Positions 1 to 10,259 are shown, numbered from the stretch's first letter. The stretch: DNA of 52,824 bases from Acetobacter senegalensis (GCF_001580995.1 NZ_LHZU01000124.1:1-52824); one strand, 5' to 3'. Program-made: numbers and translations. The notes: a model not told the origin generated them from the sequence alone.

Positions 1-473
1 GAAGCCCCAGTGACCACGACTTCTCCACTGCGCGGTGTCACACCCTGCTTCTGCAAAGCCTGTACGCACAACATGGCCGTGTAACCAGCCGTTCCCAGCG
101 CCATGGCCTGCCGGGGGGTAAATGCTTCCGGCAAGGGAACAAGCCATTCACCCGGCACCCGAGCACGGCCTGCCAGACCACCCCAATGCTTTTCTCCCAC
201 CCCGTACCCGTTCAGCAGCACTTTCTGCCCAACAGAAAAAGCGGGATTGCTGGAGGCTTCAACCGTGCCTGCAAAATCAATGCCGGGGACCATGGGGTAA
301 GACCGAATAATCGGCCCCTTGCCAGTAAGGGCCAGCGCATCCTTGTAGTTGAGGGTGGACCACTCCACCCGCACCGTCACCTCTCCGTCGGGCAACTGGT
401 CTTCTGAAAGGGAACGCAGAACGACTGACGGAGTGCCTTCCGCATTCTTCTCCACGACATACGCATCGAACAT
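1..473 (-). CDS. acuI: AcuI/YhdH-type NADPH:quinone (acrylyl-CoA) reductase, 3' part cut off by window
   Basis: The minus strand encodes about 157 residues before leaving the window. The N-terminus begins [10 protein letters not shown] and continues with [16 protein letters not shown], then [25 protein letters not shown] and [10 protein letters not shown]. These are the GroES-like domain hallmarks of the zinc-independent YhdH/AcuI branch of the medium-chain dehydrogenases, which reduce acrylyl-CoA or quinone-like enones with NADPH. The start at 473 is chosen because the family begins right before this block. An in-frame ATG at 527, preceded by AGGAG only 3 nt away, would add 18 residues (MASDADQ...). 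The Rossmann domain lies beyond position 1. The gene is divergent from the CNNM/CBS gene. The family is clear, but the exact substrate is not shown by sequence. Confidence 0.85.
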   Translation of the reverse strand, partial: MFDAYVVEKNAEGTPSVVLRSLSEDQLPDGEVTVRVEWSTLNYKDALALTGKGPIIRSYPMVPGIDFAGTVEASSNPAFSVGQKVLLNGYGVGEKHWGGLAGRARVPGEWLVPLPEAFTPRQAMALGTAGYTAMLCVQALQKQGVTPRSGEVVVTGA

Positions 474-527
474 GCTGTTTTTCTTTCCTGGGGTCTGAAG
501 GCTCATCTGATCTGCATCTGAGGCCAT

Positions 528-849
528 TGGCTCCTCATGAGCAAAACACGTCCTGTTTACGGACACACTACCGGCCGCAACGCGAAACAGGCGGAGGGGA
601 TGCTGCCCAGCCCTAAAGACGCGCGATTAGCTGCCACCTGACCCGAATATGAAGCCTACGGCTTCCCCGTGCCCATCACAGAAAGGCCGGAGCTGTTATC
701 CGTTTCCGCACATGCCACAAGAAAATGGTCTTGCAAGAAGAGAAAGAAAAAGATCAGCCGGTAAACCGCCCGCCTCTCAAGGGAAAAGAAACTAGGCGGC
801 ACGCGCTACACAAGTTATAGCTTACGGGATATTTTCATTTTTCTCTCGT
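528..849. other. Intergenic region between divergent acuI-like and paeA-like genes
   Basis: About 320 bp lie between the two divergent starts. I see no open frame with coding character, no strong hairpin and no clear operator. It must hold the promoters of both flanking genes. An in-frame stop at 793-795 limits how far upstream the CNNM/CBS gene could begin. Confidence 0.5.
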
Positions 850-2184
850 TTGCAGAGTTTTCTCTTGATCCTGTTCCTGCTGGGCATTCTGGCCCTTGTC
901 CTGCTGATTGCTGTCAGCATCCTGATTTCTCTGTCCGAGATTTCCTTCGCGGCAGCGCGGGAAGTCAGGCTTCGCTCCCGTGCGGAGGCTGGAGACAAGC
1001 GTGCGCAGGCCTTCCTGGCCCTGCGTCGCAACAGCGGGCAGGTGATGACCGTTCTTCAGATCTGCCTGAACGGGGTTGGTATTCTGGGCGGTATTGTCAG
1101 TTCGGAAATGCTGGCGCCCCCCAGTGCGGCCCTGTTGATGCAATGGGGCCTTTCCTCCGGGCTGGCGCAAAATCTGGGGTCAGCTTTCAGCTTCGTGCTG
1201 GTGACAGGTGTGTTTGTCCTGTTTGCTGACCTACTCCCCAAACGGGTGGCCATGAATGCGCCGGACAAGGTCGCGCTGGCCATTGGGTGGTTCCCCAAAT
1301 TCGCACTGCGGGCGCTCTACCCATTTGTCTGGATTTTCTCCAAGGTGTCCGATGCTGTTCTGCGGGCCCTGAAAATCCCTGCGGCCTCAGCCGTGGAACC
1401 GGTTACCCCGGAAGATCTACGCGCCATTCTGGCCGCAGGCACGGCCTCTGGCGTGTTGCTGGAGCAGGAACACCAGATGATCCAGAACGTGCTGGGCCTG
1501 CAAGACCGTTCCGTTACCTCCGCCATGACCCCGCGTGATGAAATTGTGTATCTGGACGTGCAGGACACAGCCCAGAGCAACCATGAAAAAGTACGGGCCA
1601 AGCCTTATTCCCGCTACCCACTGTGCAATGGCGGACTGGATACGGTTATTGGCTCCATTCGCTCTGAAGACGTACTGGCCTCCGTAGTGGACCCATCCAT
1701 TACGCCCGCTGCCGGAGAGATTGCGTTACCCAACCCCATTTTCCGCATGCGGCGTGATGTCCTGTCCGTGCCGGAAACCCTCAATTTATGGGATACGCTG
1801 GCCCAGTTTGATACGCATGGTGTGGGGTTCGCCCTGATTGTGAATGAATATGGGCTTGTTGTGGGGCTGATCACCTTCAAGGATATCATGGGGGCGCTGA
1901 TGGATGGTCTGGCCAACCCCTTTGAGGAACAGGCCATTGTGCGCCGGGATGAAAATTCCTGGCTGATTGACGGCGCGGCCCCTATTGGCGATGTGATGCG
2001 CGAACTGCATCTGGCCGAACTGCCTGACAGTGCACAGTTTGATACCATCAGCGGCTTTGTCATGCATCGGCTGCGCCGCATGGCCCGCAAGACAGACCGG
2101 GTTGATGAAAGCGGCTTCCGGTTTGAAGTGGTGGACGTGGAAGGCTTCCGCATCAACCAGCTTCTGGTGACCCGCCTTTCCTGA
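850..2184 (+). CDS. paeA: PaeA/YtfL-like CNNM (DUF21) - CBS - CorC_HlyC membrane protein
   Basis: This 444-residue inner-membrane protein has an N-terminal hydrophobic helix followed by SEISFAAARE, two further hydrophobic stretches (about 60-80 and 115-150) forming a DUF21/CNNM domain, a CBS pair (about 195-340) and a C-terminal CorC_HlyC domain ending FEVVDVEGFRINQLLVTR. By recall, it follows E. coli YtfL (PaeA, implicated in polyamine export) almost collinearly, including the DENSWLIDG and NEYGLVVG motifs, so orthology is a reasonable inference. Transport of another cation is possible because related CNNM proteins move Mg2+. The start is a TTG at 850: the frame is open only back to a stop at 793 and contains no ATG or GTG upstream. 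There is no convincing ribosome-binding site, so the start is uncertain. It stands alone before the phosphatase gene. Confidence 0.85.
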   Translation: MQSFLLILFLLGILALVLLIAVSILISLSEISFAAAREVRLRSRAEAGDKRAQAFLALRRNSGQVMTVLQICLNGVGILGGIVSSEMLAPPSAALLMQWGLSSGLAQNLGSAFSFVLVTGVFVLFADLLPKRVAMNAPDKVALAIGWFPKFALRALYPFVWIFSKVSDAVLRALKIPAASAVEPVTPEDLRAILAAGTASGVLLEQEHQMIQNVLGLQDRSVTSAMTPRDEIVYLDVQDTAQSNHEKVRAKPYSRYPLCNGGLDTVIGSIRSEDVLASVVDPSITPAAGEIALPNPIFRMRRDVLSVPETLNLWDTLAQFDTHGVGFALIVNEYGLVVGLITFKDIMGALMDGLANPFEEQAIVRRDENSWLIDGAAPIGDVMRELHLAELPDSAQFDTISGFVMHRLRRMARKTDRVDESGFRFEVVDVEGFRINQLLVTRLS

Positions 2185-2300
2185 CAGAACGCTGACCTGA
2201 TTTCAGCAATAGCACGGGGACTGTCGCCTGCCTTTATTTGCAGGTGATCCTTCAGCCCGCATACACTGGCACCTTTCTTCTTCTGCTGCTGTCTGGTGCC

Positions 2301-3737
<1,437 letters not shown>

Positions 3738-3891
3738 TTCCCCGCTGTTTTCAGAACAATCTGGTTGGCATGATGAACTTCAGAGACTGCCGCGCGTTTG
3801 AAGTCTGTTGTTTGAAAATGGTCGGGGTGCCTTAAAAAAGCTAAACTAATCTGATACTTCGCTACCAACTGACAATAAGAGTTTAAGACCG

Positions 3892-4317
3892 ATGAAACTT
3901 GGACATGCCGCCTTTTTCCTGGTTCCTGCGCTGCTGCTGGCAGCCTGCGCGGAAACTCCCATGGGCCCCACCGCCCTGGTACTGCCAGGCCCGGGCAAGG
4001 ACTATGCAACATTCTCGCAGGAACAGAATTTCTGCCGTTCTCAGGCTGCCAGCAGCGTTAGCGGGCAAGCTGAACGCCAGAATCATCGCGCCATTTATGG
4101 CGGTCTGGCCGCTACGGCGCTGGGCGCTGGGCTTGGTGCAGCAGCAGGCGGTGGTGTTGGCGCTGGTATTGGTGCCGGTGCGGGCGCGCTGGCTGGAACG
4201 GCTGGCGGCGGTGCTTATTCCAACTCCCGCCAGGGCAGTATCCAGCAGCAGTATGATAACGCATACGTTGCCTGCATGATTGCTTACAAAAACGTCCTTC
4301 CGGCCCGAAACTACTAA
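3892..4317 (+). CDS. Glycine-zipper outer-membrane lipoprotein of unknown function
   Basis: The 141-residue product has a short signal peptide ending in the lipobox LLAAC, so it should be processed by signal peptidase II and acylated on Cys. After a polar segment it has a long Gly/Ala-rich block (about residues 66-107: repeated GxxxG/AxxxG such as GAGLGAAAGGGVGAG), typical of glycine-zipper proteins that insert into or oligomerise in membranes. A polar C-terminus contains the third Cys (YVACMIAYKN), and another Cys lies at FCRSQ. The family is common but no precise function can be assigned. It is monocistronic and followed by a strong intrinsic terminator. Confidence 0.85.
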   Translation: MKLGHAAFFLVPALLLAACAETPMGPTALVLPGPGKDYATFSQEQNFCRSQAASSVSGQAERQNHRAIYGGLAATALGAGLGAAAGGGVGAGIGAGAGALAGTAGGGAYSNSRQGSIQQQYDNAYVACMIAYKNVLPARNY

Positions 4318-4375
4318 AACCCTCTCTCGAAAGCCACGTTCTCCGGCTGCCGTATGAACGAGACTTTTCTAGCTG

Positions 4376-4401
4376 AAAGCCCCGCATGGTCGGGGCTTTT
4401 T
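4376..4401 (+). terminator. Intrinsic terminator of the glycine-zipper lipoprotein gene
   Basis: AAAGCCCCG at 4376-4384 pairs with CGGGGCTTT at 4391-4399, leaving a 6-nt loop and a T5 tract. Confidence 0.9.
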
Positions 4402-4499
4402 GCTGTTGGTGCTGTTCTGGCCCCCGCTACCATTAGCCAACGCAGGAAGCGGGCGCAAAAGATCTTGCCCTATCCTGCGGCGTACAGGACTCTTGGCGT

Positions 4500-5120
4500 A
4501 TGATATCTTTCCCTTCACACCCCCGCGTTGCCGCCGTCATTCTTGCGGGTGGCAGGGGCCTGCGTATGGGTGGGTGCGATAAGCCACTGCTTGCCCTGAA
4601 CGAAGAACCTCTCCTCGCGCATCTTATCCGCAGTTTGATACCGCAATGCACGGCTCTGGCCCTGAGCGCCAATGGAGATCCCTCCCGTTTTGCACCCTGG
4701 GACATACCGGTTCTGCCAGACACCATGCACGACTGCGGTCCCCTTGCGGGTGTATTGGCCGGGCTGCAATGGGCGCGAACCCAGAGCTGTGACACGTTGC
4801 TGACCGTGCCGGGAGACACTCCGTTTATTCCCCCAACACTGGCAAGCGCCCTGCTGCCAGCCCCTGCCGTTGCTGTCTCGGGCGGAAGAGAACACCCGCT
4901 GGTGGCAACATGGCCCACCGCGTGCCTGGAGCAGTTACAGGACTGGCTGGCGCAGCCGCCTTCCCCCCACAGGCTACGCGTACGTTTTTTTGCAAAAACT
5001 CTTGGCGTGCGAGAAGTCCCTTTTACGGACCAGACACCTGATCCGTTCTTCAACATCAATACACCTGAAGACTACGCCGCAGCATGCCGCATGATTGAAA
5101 AAGGACTGATCAATGAGTGA
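4500..5120 (+). CDS. mobA: Molybdenum cofactor guanylyltransferase MobA
   Basis: The 206-residue cytoplasmic enzyme attaches GMP from GTP to Mo-molybdopterin to make the guanine-dinucleotide cofactor. The nucleotide-binding signature LAGGRGLRMGGCDKPLL is near residue 16. It is followed by the typical MobA blocks LPDTMHDCGPLAGVLAGL, TVPGDTPFIP and FFNINTPEDY, and the length is normal for the family. The gene overlaps fdhD by 8 bp (ATGAGTGA), so the two are translationally coupled. Together they point to maturation of a bis-MGD enzyme such as formate dehydrogenase, although no dehydrogenase subunit gene lies in the window. Confidence 0.95.
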   Translation: MISFPSHPRVAAVILAGGRGLRMGGCDKPLLALNEEPLLAHLIRSLIPQCTALALSANGDPSRFAPWDIPVLPDTMHDCGPLAGVLAGLQWARTQSCDTLLTVPGDTPFIPPTLASALLPAPAVAVSGGREHPLVATWPTACLEQLQDWLAQPPSPHRLRVRFFAKTLGVREVPFTDQTPDPFFNINTPEDYAAACRMIEKGLINE

Positions 5121-5904
5121 CCCGCTCGTGATCTCATGGCCAGCCGAGAAACTGACTGACACAGACCGCACGTCTACCCACCTGAGTCTGGCGGATGAGA
5201 CCCCGGTGGGGTTTGTTTTCAACAGCGTGCCATATGCTGTGATGATGGCGACAAAAGAGCATCTTGAAGATTATGCTTTTGGTTTTTCCATAACAGAACG
5301 GCTGGTCTCTACACCTGCGTCCATCCGCTCCGTACGTGTAGAGGAGGCCGAAGATGGCGTGACGCTGCATCTTTCCATAGCGGGTGAGGATTTCAGACGT
5401 CTTCTCCAATCACGCCGGGCCATGACCGGCCGTACAGGATGTGGCATCTGCGGCAGTGATGATCTGAAAAGCCTACATACGCAACTTCCAAAAGTGCCGG
5501 CTGCCCCTCCTGTTTCCCTCAAAGCCATACAGAAAAGTCTGACTGAACTTGCCAGCCATCAGGCTTTGAACGCACAGGTCCATATGGTGCACGGCGCGGC
5601 ATGGTGCGATGACACAGGCACTGTAAAGTTGATACGGGAAGATATTGGCCGTCATAACGCACTGGATAAACTGATAGGCGCAGGCTTGCGGCAAAAGACT
5701 GATTTTTCCAAAGGGTTTTGTGTTATTACCAGCCGTTGCTCTTATGAAATGGCGCAAAAAGCCATTATGGCGGGTTTTACAACGCTGGTTGCCATTTCCG
5801 CCCCCACCGTACGAGCCCTAAATCTGGCAAAAGAGGCCGGCCTGACCATTGTTGGTCTGGCGCGGCCTCCTGCACAGTTCTTATTTACCGGCGCAGTAGG
5901 ATGA
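5113..5904 (+). CDS. fdhD: Formate dehydrogenase accessory sulfurtransferase FdhD
   Basis: The 263-residue product matches FdhD, which passes sulfur from a cysteine desulfurase to the molybdenum cofactor of formate dehydrogenases. The essential two-cysteine loop is present as CGICGSDD (C110 and C113). Other family blocks are EHLEDYAFGFSITERL, EDIGRHNALDKLIG and SRCSYEMAQKA. The start ATG overlaps the mobA stop region, giving a two-gene operon. Its stop codon lies inside the left arm of the following terminator. Confidence 0.95.
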   Translation: MSDPLVISWPAEKLTDTDRTSTHLSLADETPVGFVFNSVPYAVMMATKEHLEDYAFGFSITERLVSTPASIRSVRVEEAEDGVTLHLSIAGEDFRRLLQSRRAMTGRTGCGICGSDDLKSLHTQLPKVPAAPPVSLKAIQKSLTELASHQALNAQVHMVHGAAWCDDTGTVKLIREDIGRHNALDKLIGAGLRQKTDFSKGFCVITSRCSYEMAQKAIMAGFTTLVAISAPTVRALNLAKEAGLTIVGLARPPAQFLFTGAVG

Positions 5905-5930
5905 TACAGAACATCTGTATCATCCTTTTT
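5899..5930 (+). terminator. Intrinsic terminator of mobA-fdhD
   Basis: A perfect 12-bp stem (GGATGATACAGA at 5899-5910 with TCTGTATCATCC at 5914-5925), a 3-nt loop and T5. The fdhD stop TGA (5902-5904) is part of the stem. Confidence 0.93.
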
Positions 5931-5944
5931 AAAGCCTGAAGAGT

Positions 5945-7675
5945 TTAGAAACCGGCCTGAACACGGGCGGCAACAGAGTTGCCCGTGCGACCATAAATGT
6001 TGGTTGCCTGCTCGCTGCGAGACACGATGAAGTGGCTGAAATCAAGCATCAGACGGAAGTGACGGTTGGGATACCAGTTCAGGCCGCCCGTCCATACTGT
6101 CTGCTGGCCACCACGGATCACGTTCTTGGCGTTTGCATCGCCCAGGTTGCTGTTCAGGTCGATCACGCTGTAATGACCCACAACTTCAAGCGCGCCCCAG
6201 TGGTTAAGAGCGGGATTGAATTCCTCGTTGTCTTTCACACCCGGAGCGGTGAACGCGCCGCTCTTTTCGCTATACATACGCGGTGTGCCGAAAATTGTGT
6301 AAGCTGCTGAACCATACCAGCCCTGGAACCCGGCAGATTTCAGACCAGCACCTTCGCGCTGAACACCGACATGATAGTATTCGCCCTTTACGAGCAGACG
6401 GTTCCAACGCACCCCGAGTTCCGGACCTGCTGCCCAGACCTGCTTGGCGTTGCTGATAGCACCCGTTGCCGCAAGATTGGCTTCCCCGATATCAAATTCA
6501 GGACGCTGCCCAAAAGACGTGGAGCGGGAGCAGGAAGTCGCCGAACTGGAGGTAGAAGACGCTGCGTTACACGCCAGACGGAAGGCGGAAATACCGGATG
6601 CACCAACGTGAACATCCCAATCTTTCGTGGCAACCGGACGACCGGCAACACGCAATGTTGCCCCTGTCTGGCTATCCATGGTGGTGCCGCTGCCGCCACC
6701 ATAATAGGTGGAGCTGCTGTCAGACGCGTTGCGGTGACCCCATTCCTGGCCGGTAAAGTAGCCTGCAATCCACCAACGTTTTTCGTAATGCAGAGCACCC
6801 ACGCTGAAGCGTGCGTCACCCGCCGCAATGTTACGAACCATGTCGGTAATGCTGGGACGTTCAAGGGTGAAGAAGTCGTTGGAGCTTTCAGAATCTTCTT
6901 CAGTAACGCGGGGCTGGAAGTAACCAACCGTCAGAATGGTATTCCGCAAGCCGGTGTAGTTCAGGTTTCCTTCATACAGGCCGACATACCCGTCATTATG
7001 GTTGGCCCCGAAATCTGGCGTAACCGCAGCAACAAAGTTTTTATAGCGGAAGGTAAACGGAATACGCAGGCGCCGCATGTTGCTTGTAAAGCTGTTGAAT
7101 GCACCGCGACCCTCTCCACGACGCGGGCCAGCATTAAAGAACCCACCAAAATCTTCATGGAACGCCAGGCCGATGGACAGTGCATAAGCTGCGTCTTCAG
7201 AAGCGATGGTAAAGCGACCTTTGGGGAAGCCGATGATCATGCCACCAACATGCACATCTTCATCACTTGCCGTAGCTGCCTTGAAGGACTTCCAGGACAT
7301 GATATCCCCACGGTCACTTGTGGGGGTGCCTGAATTGGCAAGGTGAATACGGTTTGCGCCGGGAGCAGGCTCAGCAAACTGCACGCTTGGGTCAACCGGC
7401 CCAGACGTGATCACGCGGCGGGTGGCCCGGCTATTCTCAGCGGCAGTGGTGGCAGTGCCTGCGCGCCCTGCATGATGAGCCGTTGCTTCACTACGTGCCA
7501 GGCGAACTTTCAGGGTAGAAATCTGCCCCATCATTTCCTTGCGCATTTGCGCCATTTCCAGACGGAGCGCACGGATCTGCGCATCATCCGAAGGGGCCGC
7601 AAAAGCGGAGGATGCTGCGCTGCTCAATAAAAAAGAGGCAAACGCAAAGGAAGAAACAACAGCTTTACAACGCAT
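5945..7675 (-). CDS. OprP/OprO-like phosphate-selective-type outer-membrane porin
   Basis: The 576-residue precursor has a signal peptide (MRCKAVVSSFAFASF ... SAFA|APS), then a short coiled-coil stretch of about 35 residues (QIRALRLEMAQMRKEM ...), and a long beta-barrel domain of the Porin_O_P type with alternating aromatic strands. It ends in the terminal Phe of outer-membrane barrels (VQAGF). The ribosome-binding site AGGGA sits 8 nt before the ATG. It lies just downstream of phoB-phoR-pstS on the same strand, with its own periodic AAAC-spaced operator candidate at 7735-7774. This supports a role in anion or phosphate uptake across the outer membrane under phosphate limitation. Phosphate versus pyrophosphate selectivity cannot be read from sequence. 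Confidence 0.85.
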   Translation of the reverse strand: MRCKAVVSSFAFASFLLSSAASSAFAAPSDDAQIRALRLEMAQMRKEMMGQISTLKVRLARSEATAHHAGRAGTATTAAENSRATRRVITSGPVDPSVQFAEPAPGANRIHLANSGTPTSDRGDIMSWKSFKAATASDEDVHVGGMIIGFPKGRFTIASEDAAYALSIGLAFHEDFGGFFNAGPRRGEGRGAFNSFTSNMRRLRIPFTFRYKNFVAAVTPDFGANHNDGYVGLYEGNLNYTGLRNTILTVGYFQPRVTEEDSESSNDFFTLERPSITDMVRNIAAGDARFSVGALHYEKRWWIAGYFTGQEWGHRNASDSSSTYYGGGSGTTMDSQTGATLRVAGRPVATKDWDVHVGASGISAFRLACNAASSTSSSATSCSRSTSFGQRPEFDIGEANLAATGAISNAKQVWAAGPELGVRWNRLLVKGEYYHVGVQREGAGLKSAGFQGWYGSAAYTIFGTPRMYSEKSGAFTAPGVKDNEEFNPALNHWGALEVVGHYSVIDLNSNLGDANAKNVIRGGQQTVWTGGLNWYPNRHFRLMLDFSHFIVSRSEQATNIYGRTGNSVAARVQAGF

Positions 7676-7734
7676 CAGGCCATTCCCTGAGAGAAGACGA
7701 TGAGCGCTGAATACGTCGTATTCTGTTTCTTGTG

Positions 7735-7774
7735 CGTGATGGTTTCGTGATGGTTTCTTTACAGTTTTATGAAA
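7735..7774 (-). promoter_or_regulatory. Candidate Pho box array upstream of the porin
   Basis: On the minus strand four 7-bp cores (TTTCATA, TGTAAAG, CATCACG, CATCACG) are separated by three identical 4-bp AAAC spacers, giving exact 11-bp periodicity, as PhoB half-sites do. The last two cores are identical. The array lies 60-100 bp before the porin start. The cores diverge from the classical TGTCATA consensus, so PhoB binding is inferred from spacing, AAAC spacers and neighbourhood. Confidence 0.6.
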
Positions 7775-7801
7775 AAGGGCCGCCTGATATTCAGACGGCC
7801 C
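7772..7801 (-). terminator. Intrinsic terminator of pstS
   Basis: On the minus strand GGGCCGTCTGA (7801-7791) pairs with TCAGGCGGCCC (7787-7777), with one G-U pair and a 3-nt loop, followed by T5. The T tract runs into the candidate porin operator. Confidence 0.9.
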
Positions 7802-7852
7802 TCACTTATTAAAATAACTTTTATTTATTAGGATAATCTAAAAAATAAGCAC

Positions 7853-8866
7853 TTATTTCCAGGAAGACAGAATGGCGCTTTTCACTGCCTGCGGCAGAGC
7901 CACGTAGTCAAGTTTGGCAGCAATGGCGTCACCCTTTTCAAAGCTCCAGGTAAAGAAGCTACGCACGGCCTTGCCGCGGGCTGCATCTTTGGGCGGAACC
8001 GGGGTCAGCACATAGGTGGCGGACACGATCGGCCATGCGCCATGGCCTGCGGTATCCAGCAGATCAACAGCGAAGTGAGAGGCATTTTTCCAGTCAGCAG
8101 ATTCAGCGGCATGCGCAAAGCTGGTCTGGTTGGCTTCAACATCTTCGCCCGCATGGTTGCGCAGCTTGATGGTGGTCAGGTGGTTGCGGCTGGCGTAGGC
8201 ATATTCAACATAGCCAATAGCGCCTTCCGTGTTCTGCACGGTAGCGGCAACGCCATCATTCCCACGCGCACCCAGACCGCCGGGCCAAGAGATAGACGTG
8301 CCAGCCCCCAGATTGTTTTTCCAGGAGTCAGAAGACCGGGCCAGATAGGATGTGAACACAAACGTGGTGCCAGAGCCATCAGCACGGTGGATCGGCGCAA
8401 TGGCCAGATCAGGCAGTTTTACACCCGGGTTCAGGGCTGCAATCTTGGCGTCATTCCATTCCGTGATGTCACCTGCATAAATACCAGCCAGCACTTCACC
8501 GCTCAGGCGCAGCGCGTTGGCCTTCATGCCCGGAATGTTCACAACAGGCACAATGCCACCCATAACGGTGGGGAACTGGAACAGATGTGCAGACTCAATT
8601 TTCTGCGCATCCATCGGGGCATCAGACGCACCGAAATCCACCGTTCCTGCCAGAACCTGATTCTGCCCGGCGCTGGAGCCAACGCTCTGGTAATTGACAG
8701 CAACACCCACAGCCGTTTTGGCGGCTTCACCCCAGGCTTCATAGATCGGGGCGGCAAAGCTGGAGCCAGCTCCCGTTACGCTTTCGGCCTTGGAGACGCC
8801 AGGCAGCGCAGCAGCAAGGCTGGTTGCCGCGAGCAGAATGGCAAGTGGCCGGAATGAAAGATGCAT
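7853..8866 (-). CDS. pstS: Phosphate ABC transporter substrate-binding protein PstS
   Basis: The 337-residue periplasmic binding protein has a signal peptide (MHLSFRPLAILLAATSLAAA ... SKA|ES) and PstS phosphate-pocket motifs: VTGAGSSFAAPIYEAW, SVGSSAGQNQV, VDFGASDAPM and IHRADGSGTTFVF. The start at 8866 is preferred because AGGGA lies 10 nt upstream and it yields a compact signal peptide. An ATG at 8893 would add MMMFRDHTE with no ribosome-binding site. The gene follows phoR and is preceded by a four-core Pho array. The partner genes pstC, pstA, pstB and phoU are not in the window. It has its own terminator before the porin gene. Confidence 0.95.
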   Translation of the reverse strand: MHLSFRPLAILLAATSLAAALPGVSKAESVTGAGSSFAAPIYEAWGEAAKTAVGVAVNYQSVGSSAGQNQVLAGTVDFGASDAPMDAQKIESAHLFQFPTVMGGIVPVVNIPGMKANALRLSGEVLAGIYAGDITEWNDAKIAALNPGVKLPDLAIAPIHRADGSGTTFVFTSYLARSSDSWKNNLGAGTSISWPGGLGARGNDGVAATVQNTEGAIGYVEYAYASRNHLTTIKLRNHAGEDVEANQTSFAHAAESADWKNASHFAVDLLDTAGHGAWPIVSATYVLTPVPPKDAARGKAVRSFFTWSFEKGDAIAAKLDYVALPQAVKSAILSSWK

Positions 8867-8951
8867 TTCGGTATGATCCCTGAACATCATCAAAAAAACA
8901 CAGCGAAGCTGCGTCTGCCCTCTCCCTTAATGGGTCTGCCCCTTAAAAGGT

Positions 8952-8991
8952 AATGACGTCTTTAAGACAGTTTTATTACGTTTTTATGACA
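8952..8991 (-). promoter_or_regulatory. Pho box array (four 7-bp cores) for pstS, overlapping the phoR 3' end
   Basis: On the minus strand the cores are TGTCATA (8991-8985), CGTAATA (8980-8974), TGTCTTA (8969-8963) and CGTCATT (8958-8952), with 4-bp A-rich spacers. This is two consecutive PhoB boxes at strict 11-bp spacing. The first cores lie inside the last codons and stop of phoR. The pstS start is about 85 bp downstream. Confidence 0.88.
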
Positions 8992-10259
8992 GCTGTCGCA
9001 TCACCCAAGGGAAGCCAGATTTTGCAGGTTGTGCCCTCTCCCACAGTGCTGTCCACCACAAACCGGCCGCCATGACGGGTGATGATATGCTGCACAATGG
9101 CAAGCCCCAGCCCACTTCCCTGCACGATGGCGGATGTTTTGGGCACCCGATAGAACCGTTCCGTTAAACGAGGCAGATGCCGCGCGGCAATACCCGGCCC
9201 ATTATCCGCCACCTGCAGCACAACGCCCGGTCCCGTTGGCCAGCCGCCACCGGATGGAACCTCCGCACAGCTTACTGTTATTTTCAGCCCGGTCTCCCGT
9301 CGGTCCTTGCCATGGCAGGCGCCGTATTTCAGAGCGTTTTCAACAAGGTTGATCAGCACCTGCAACATCTGGTCTTCATCGCCCGCCACACACAGGTCCG
9401 GATTATCGGGGGGCACAACAACCAGTTCTGCTGCATTCTTCTGCCGAAACAGAATGCTCGTCTCGCTCTGGAGTCTGCTGCACAGTTCCCCCAGCCGTAT
9501 CTGTCCGCGCGGGCGCTGATGTTCCAGCATCTGCACACGGGAGAGATACAGCAGACCATCAAGCAGCCGCTGCATGCGACGACCCTGCGCGGCCATGATG
9601 CCCAGAAACTCCTTTTGGGCTTCCGGATCATCCGCTGCCGGGCCTTGCAAGGTTTCGATAAAACCCATCAGGGCCGCAAGCGGGGTTCGGAGTTCATGAC
9701 TGGCAAAGGCGACGAAATCCGCATGCTGACGTTCCGTGATCTCGGCCTCGGTCACATCATAAAGGACAACAAAGGTCAGCAGAACGGTGCGGCGTTCCTC
9801 GCTCCTTTCCTCTTCAGACGCAAAAATGTTCTTGGGAAATGCCTTCTTCTGGAAAAACCCTCGCACAATGCGATGCATGGGCACATCGAGAACAATGCGG
9901 GCTTCTTCTATTTCTTCCCCCCGGGTGGGGCTGCGCGTCGCCAGCCGGTCCAGCGCCCCCTGAAACGCCGGATGCCGTTCAATACTGCCTACGCTTTCTC
10001 CAAACTGTCGGTACGCCTGGGGGGAAGCATAAAGCTGGCGTCTGTCCTGATCGAGCACCAGACTGGCCGCCGGGAGAGAAGACACCACCTGTTCCACAGC
10101 CATAAGCAGTCGCGCTCTGGCGGGAAGAAAGGGCGGAGGTTCCGGCAGTTTTTCTGGAGCAGGGTCCTGACCACGCCGTAAAGCCAGGGCCGTCAGTCCG
10201 CTTGCCAGCAGACCTCCCGCCAACGCACCACCAGCCGCAAAAAGCAGGGCGTGCATCAT
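8976..10259 (-). CDS. phoR: Phosphate regulon sensor histidine kinase PhoR
   Basis: The 427-residue membrane kinase has one N-terminal hydrophobic segment (about residues 3-27), a PAS-like linker (about 55-175), the dimerisation/phosphoacceptor motif FASHELRTPLA with H188, and a HATPase domain showing NLVENALKYG (N box), DNGPGIA (G1) and GSGLGLAIVQ (G2). It phosphorylates PhoB when phosphate is scarce. The gene is 31 bp downstream of phoB on the same strand, and its 3' end overlaps the pstS Pho array. Two adjacent ATGs (10259 and 10256) are possible starts and neither has a good ribosome-binding site. A single membrane helix with no large periplasmic domain fits PhoR, which senses through the Pst complex. 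Confidence 0.92.
   Translation of the reverse strand: MMHALLFAAGGALAGGLLASGLTALALRRGQDPAPEKLPEPPPFLPARARLLMAVEQVVSSLPAASLVLDQDRRQLYASPQAYRQFGESVGSIERHPAFQGALDRLATRSPTRGEEIEEARIVLDVPMHRIVRGFFQKKAFPKNIFASEEERSEERRTVLLTFVVLYDVTEAEITERQHADFVAFASHELRTPLAALMGFIETLQGPAADDPEAQKEFLGIMAAQGRRMQRLLDGLLYLSRVQMLEHQRPRGQIRLGELCSRLQSETSILFRQKNAAELVVVPPDNPDLCVAGDEDQMLQVLINLVENALKYGACHGKDRRETGLKITVSCAEVPSGGGWPTGPGVVLQVADNGPGIAARHLPRLTERFYRVPKTSAIVQGSGLGLAIVQHIITRHGGRFVVDSTVGEGTTCKIWLPLGDATAVIKT

Noticed and set aside
2223-2260. CTGTCGCC and TTTATTT upstream of the acid phosphatase as a Pho box
   Set aside because: Only one half resembles a PhoB core and 11-bp periodicity is lacking.
6371-7333. 320-codon plus-strand frame opposite the OprP-like porin
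   Set aside because: Antisense shadow of the porin, with improbable composition and no ribosome-binding site.
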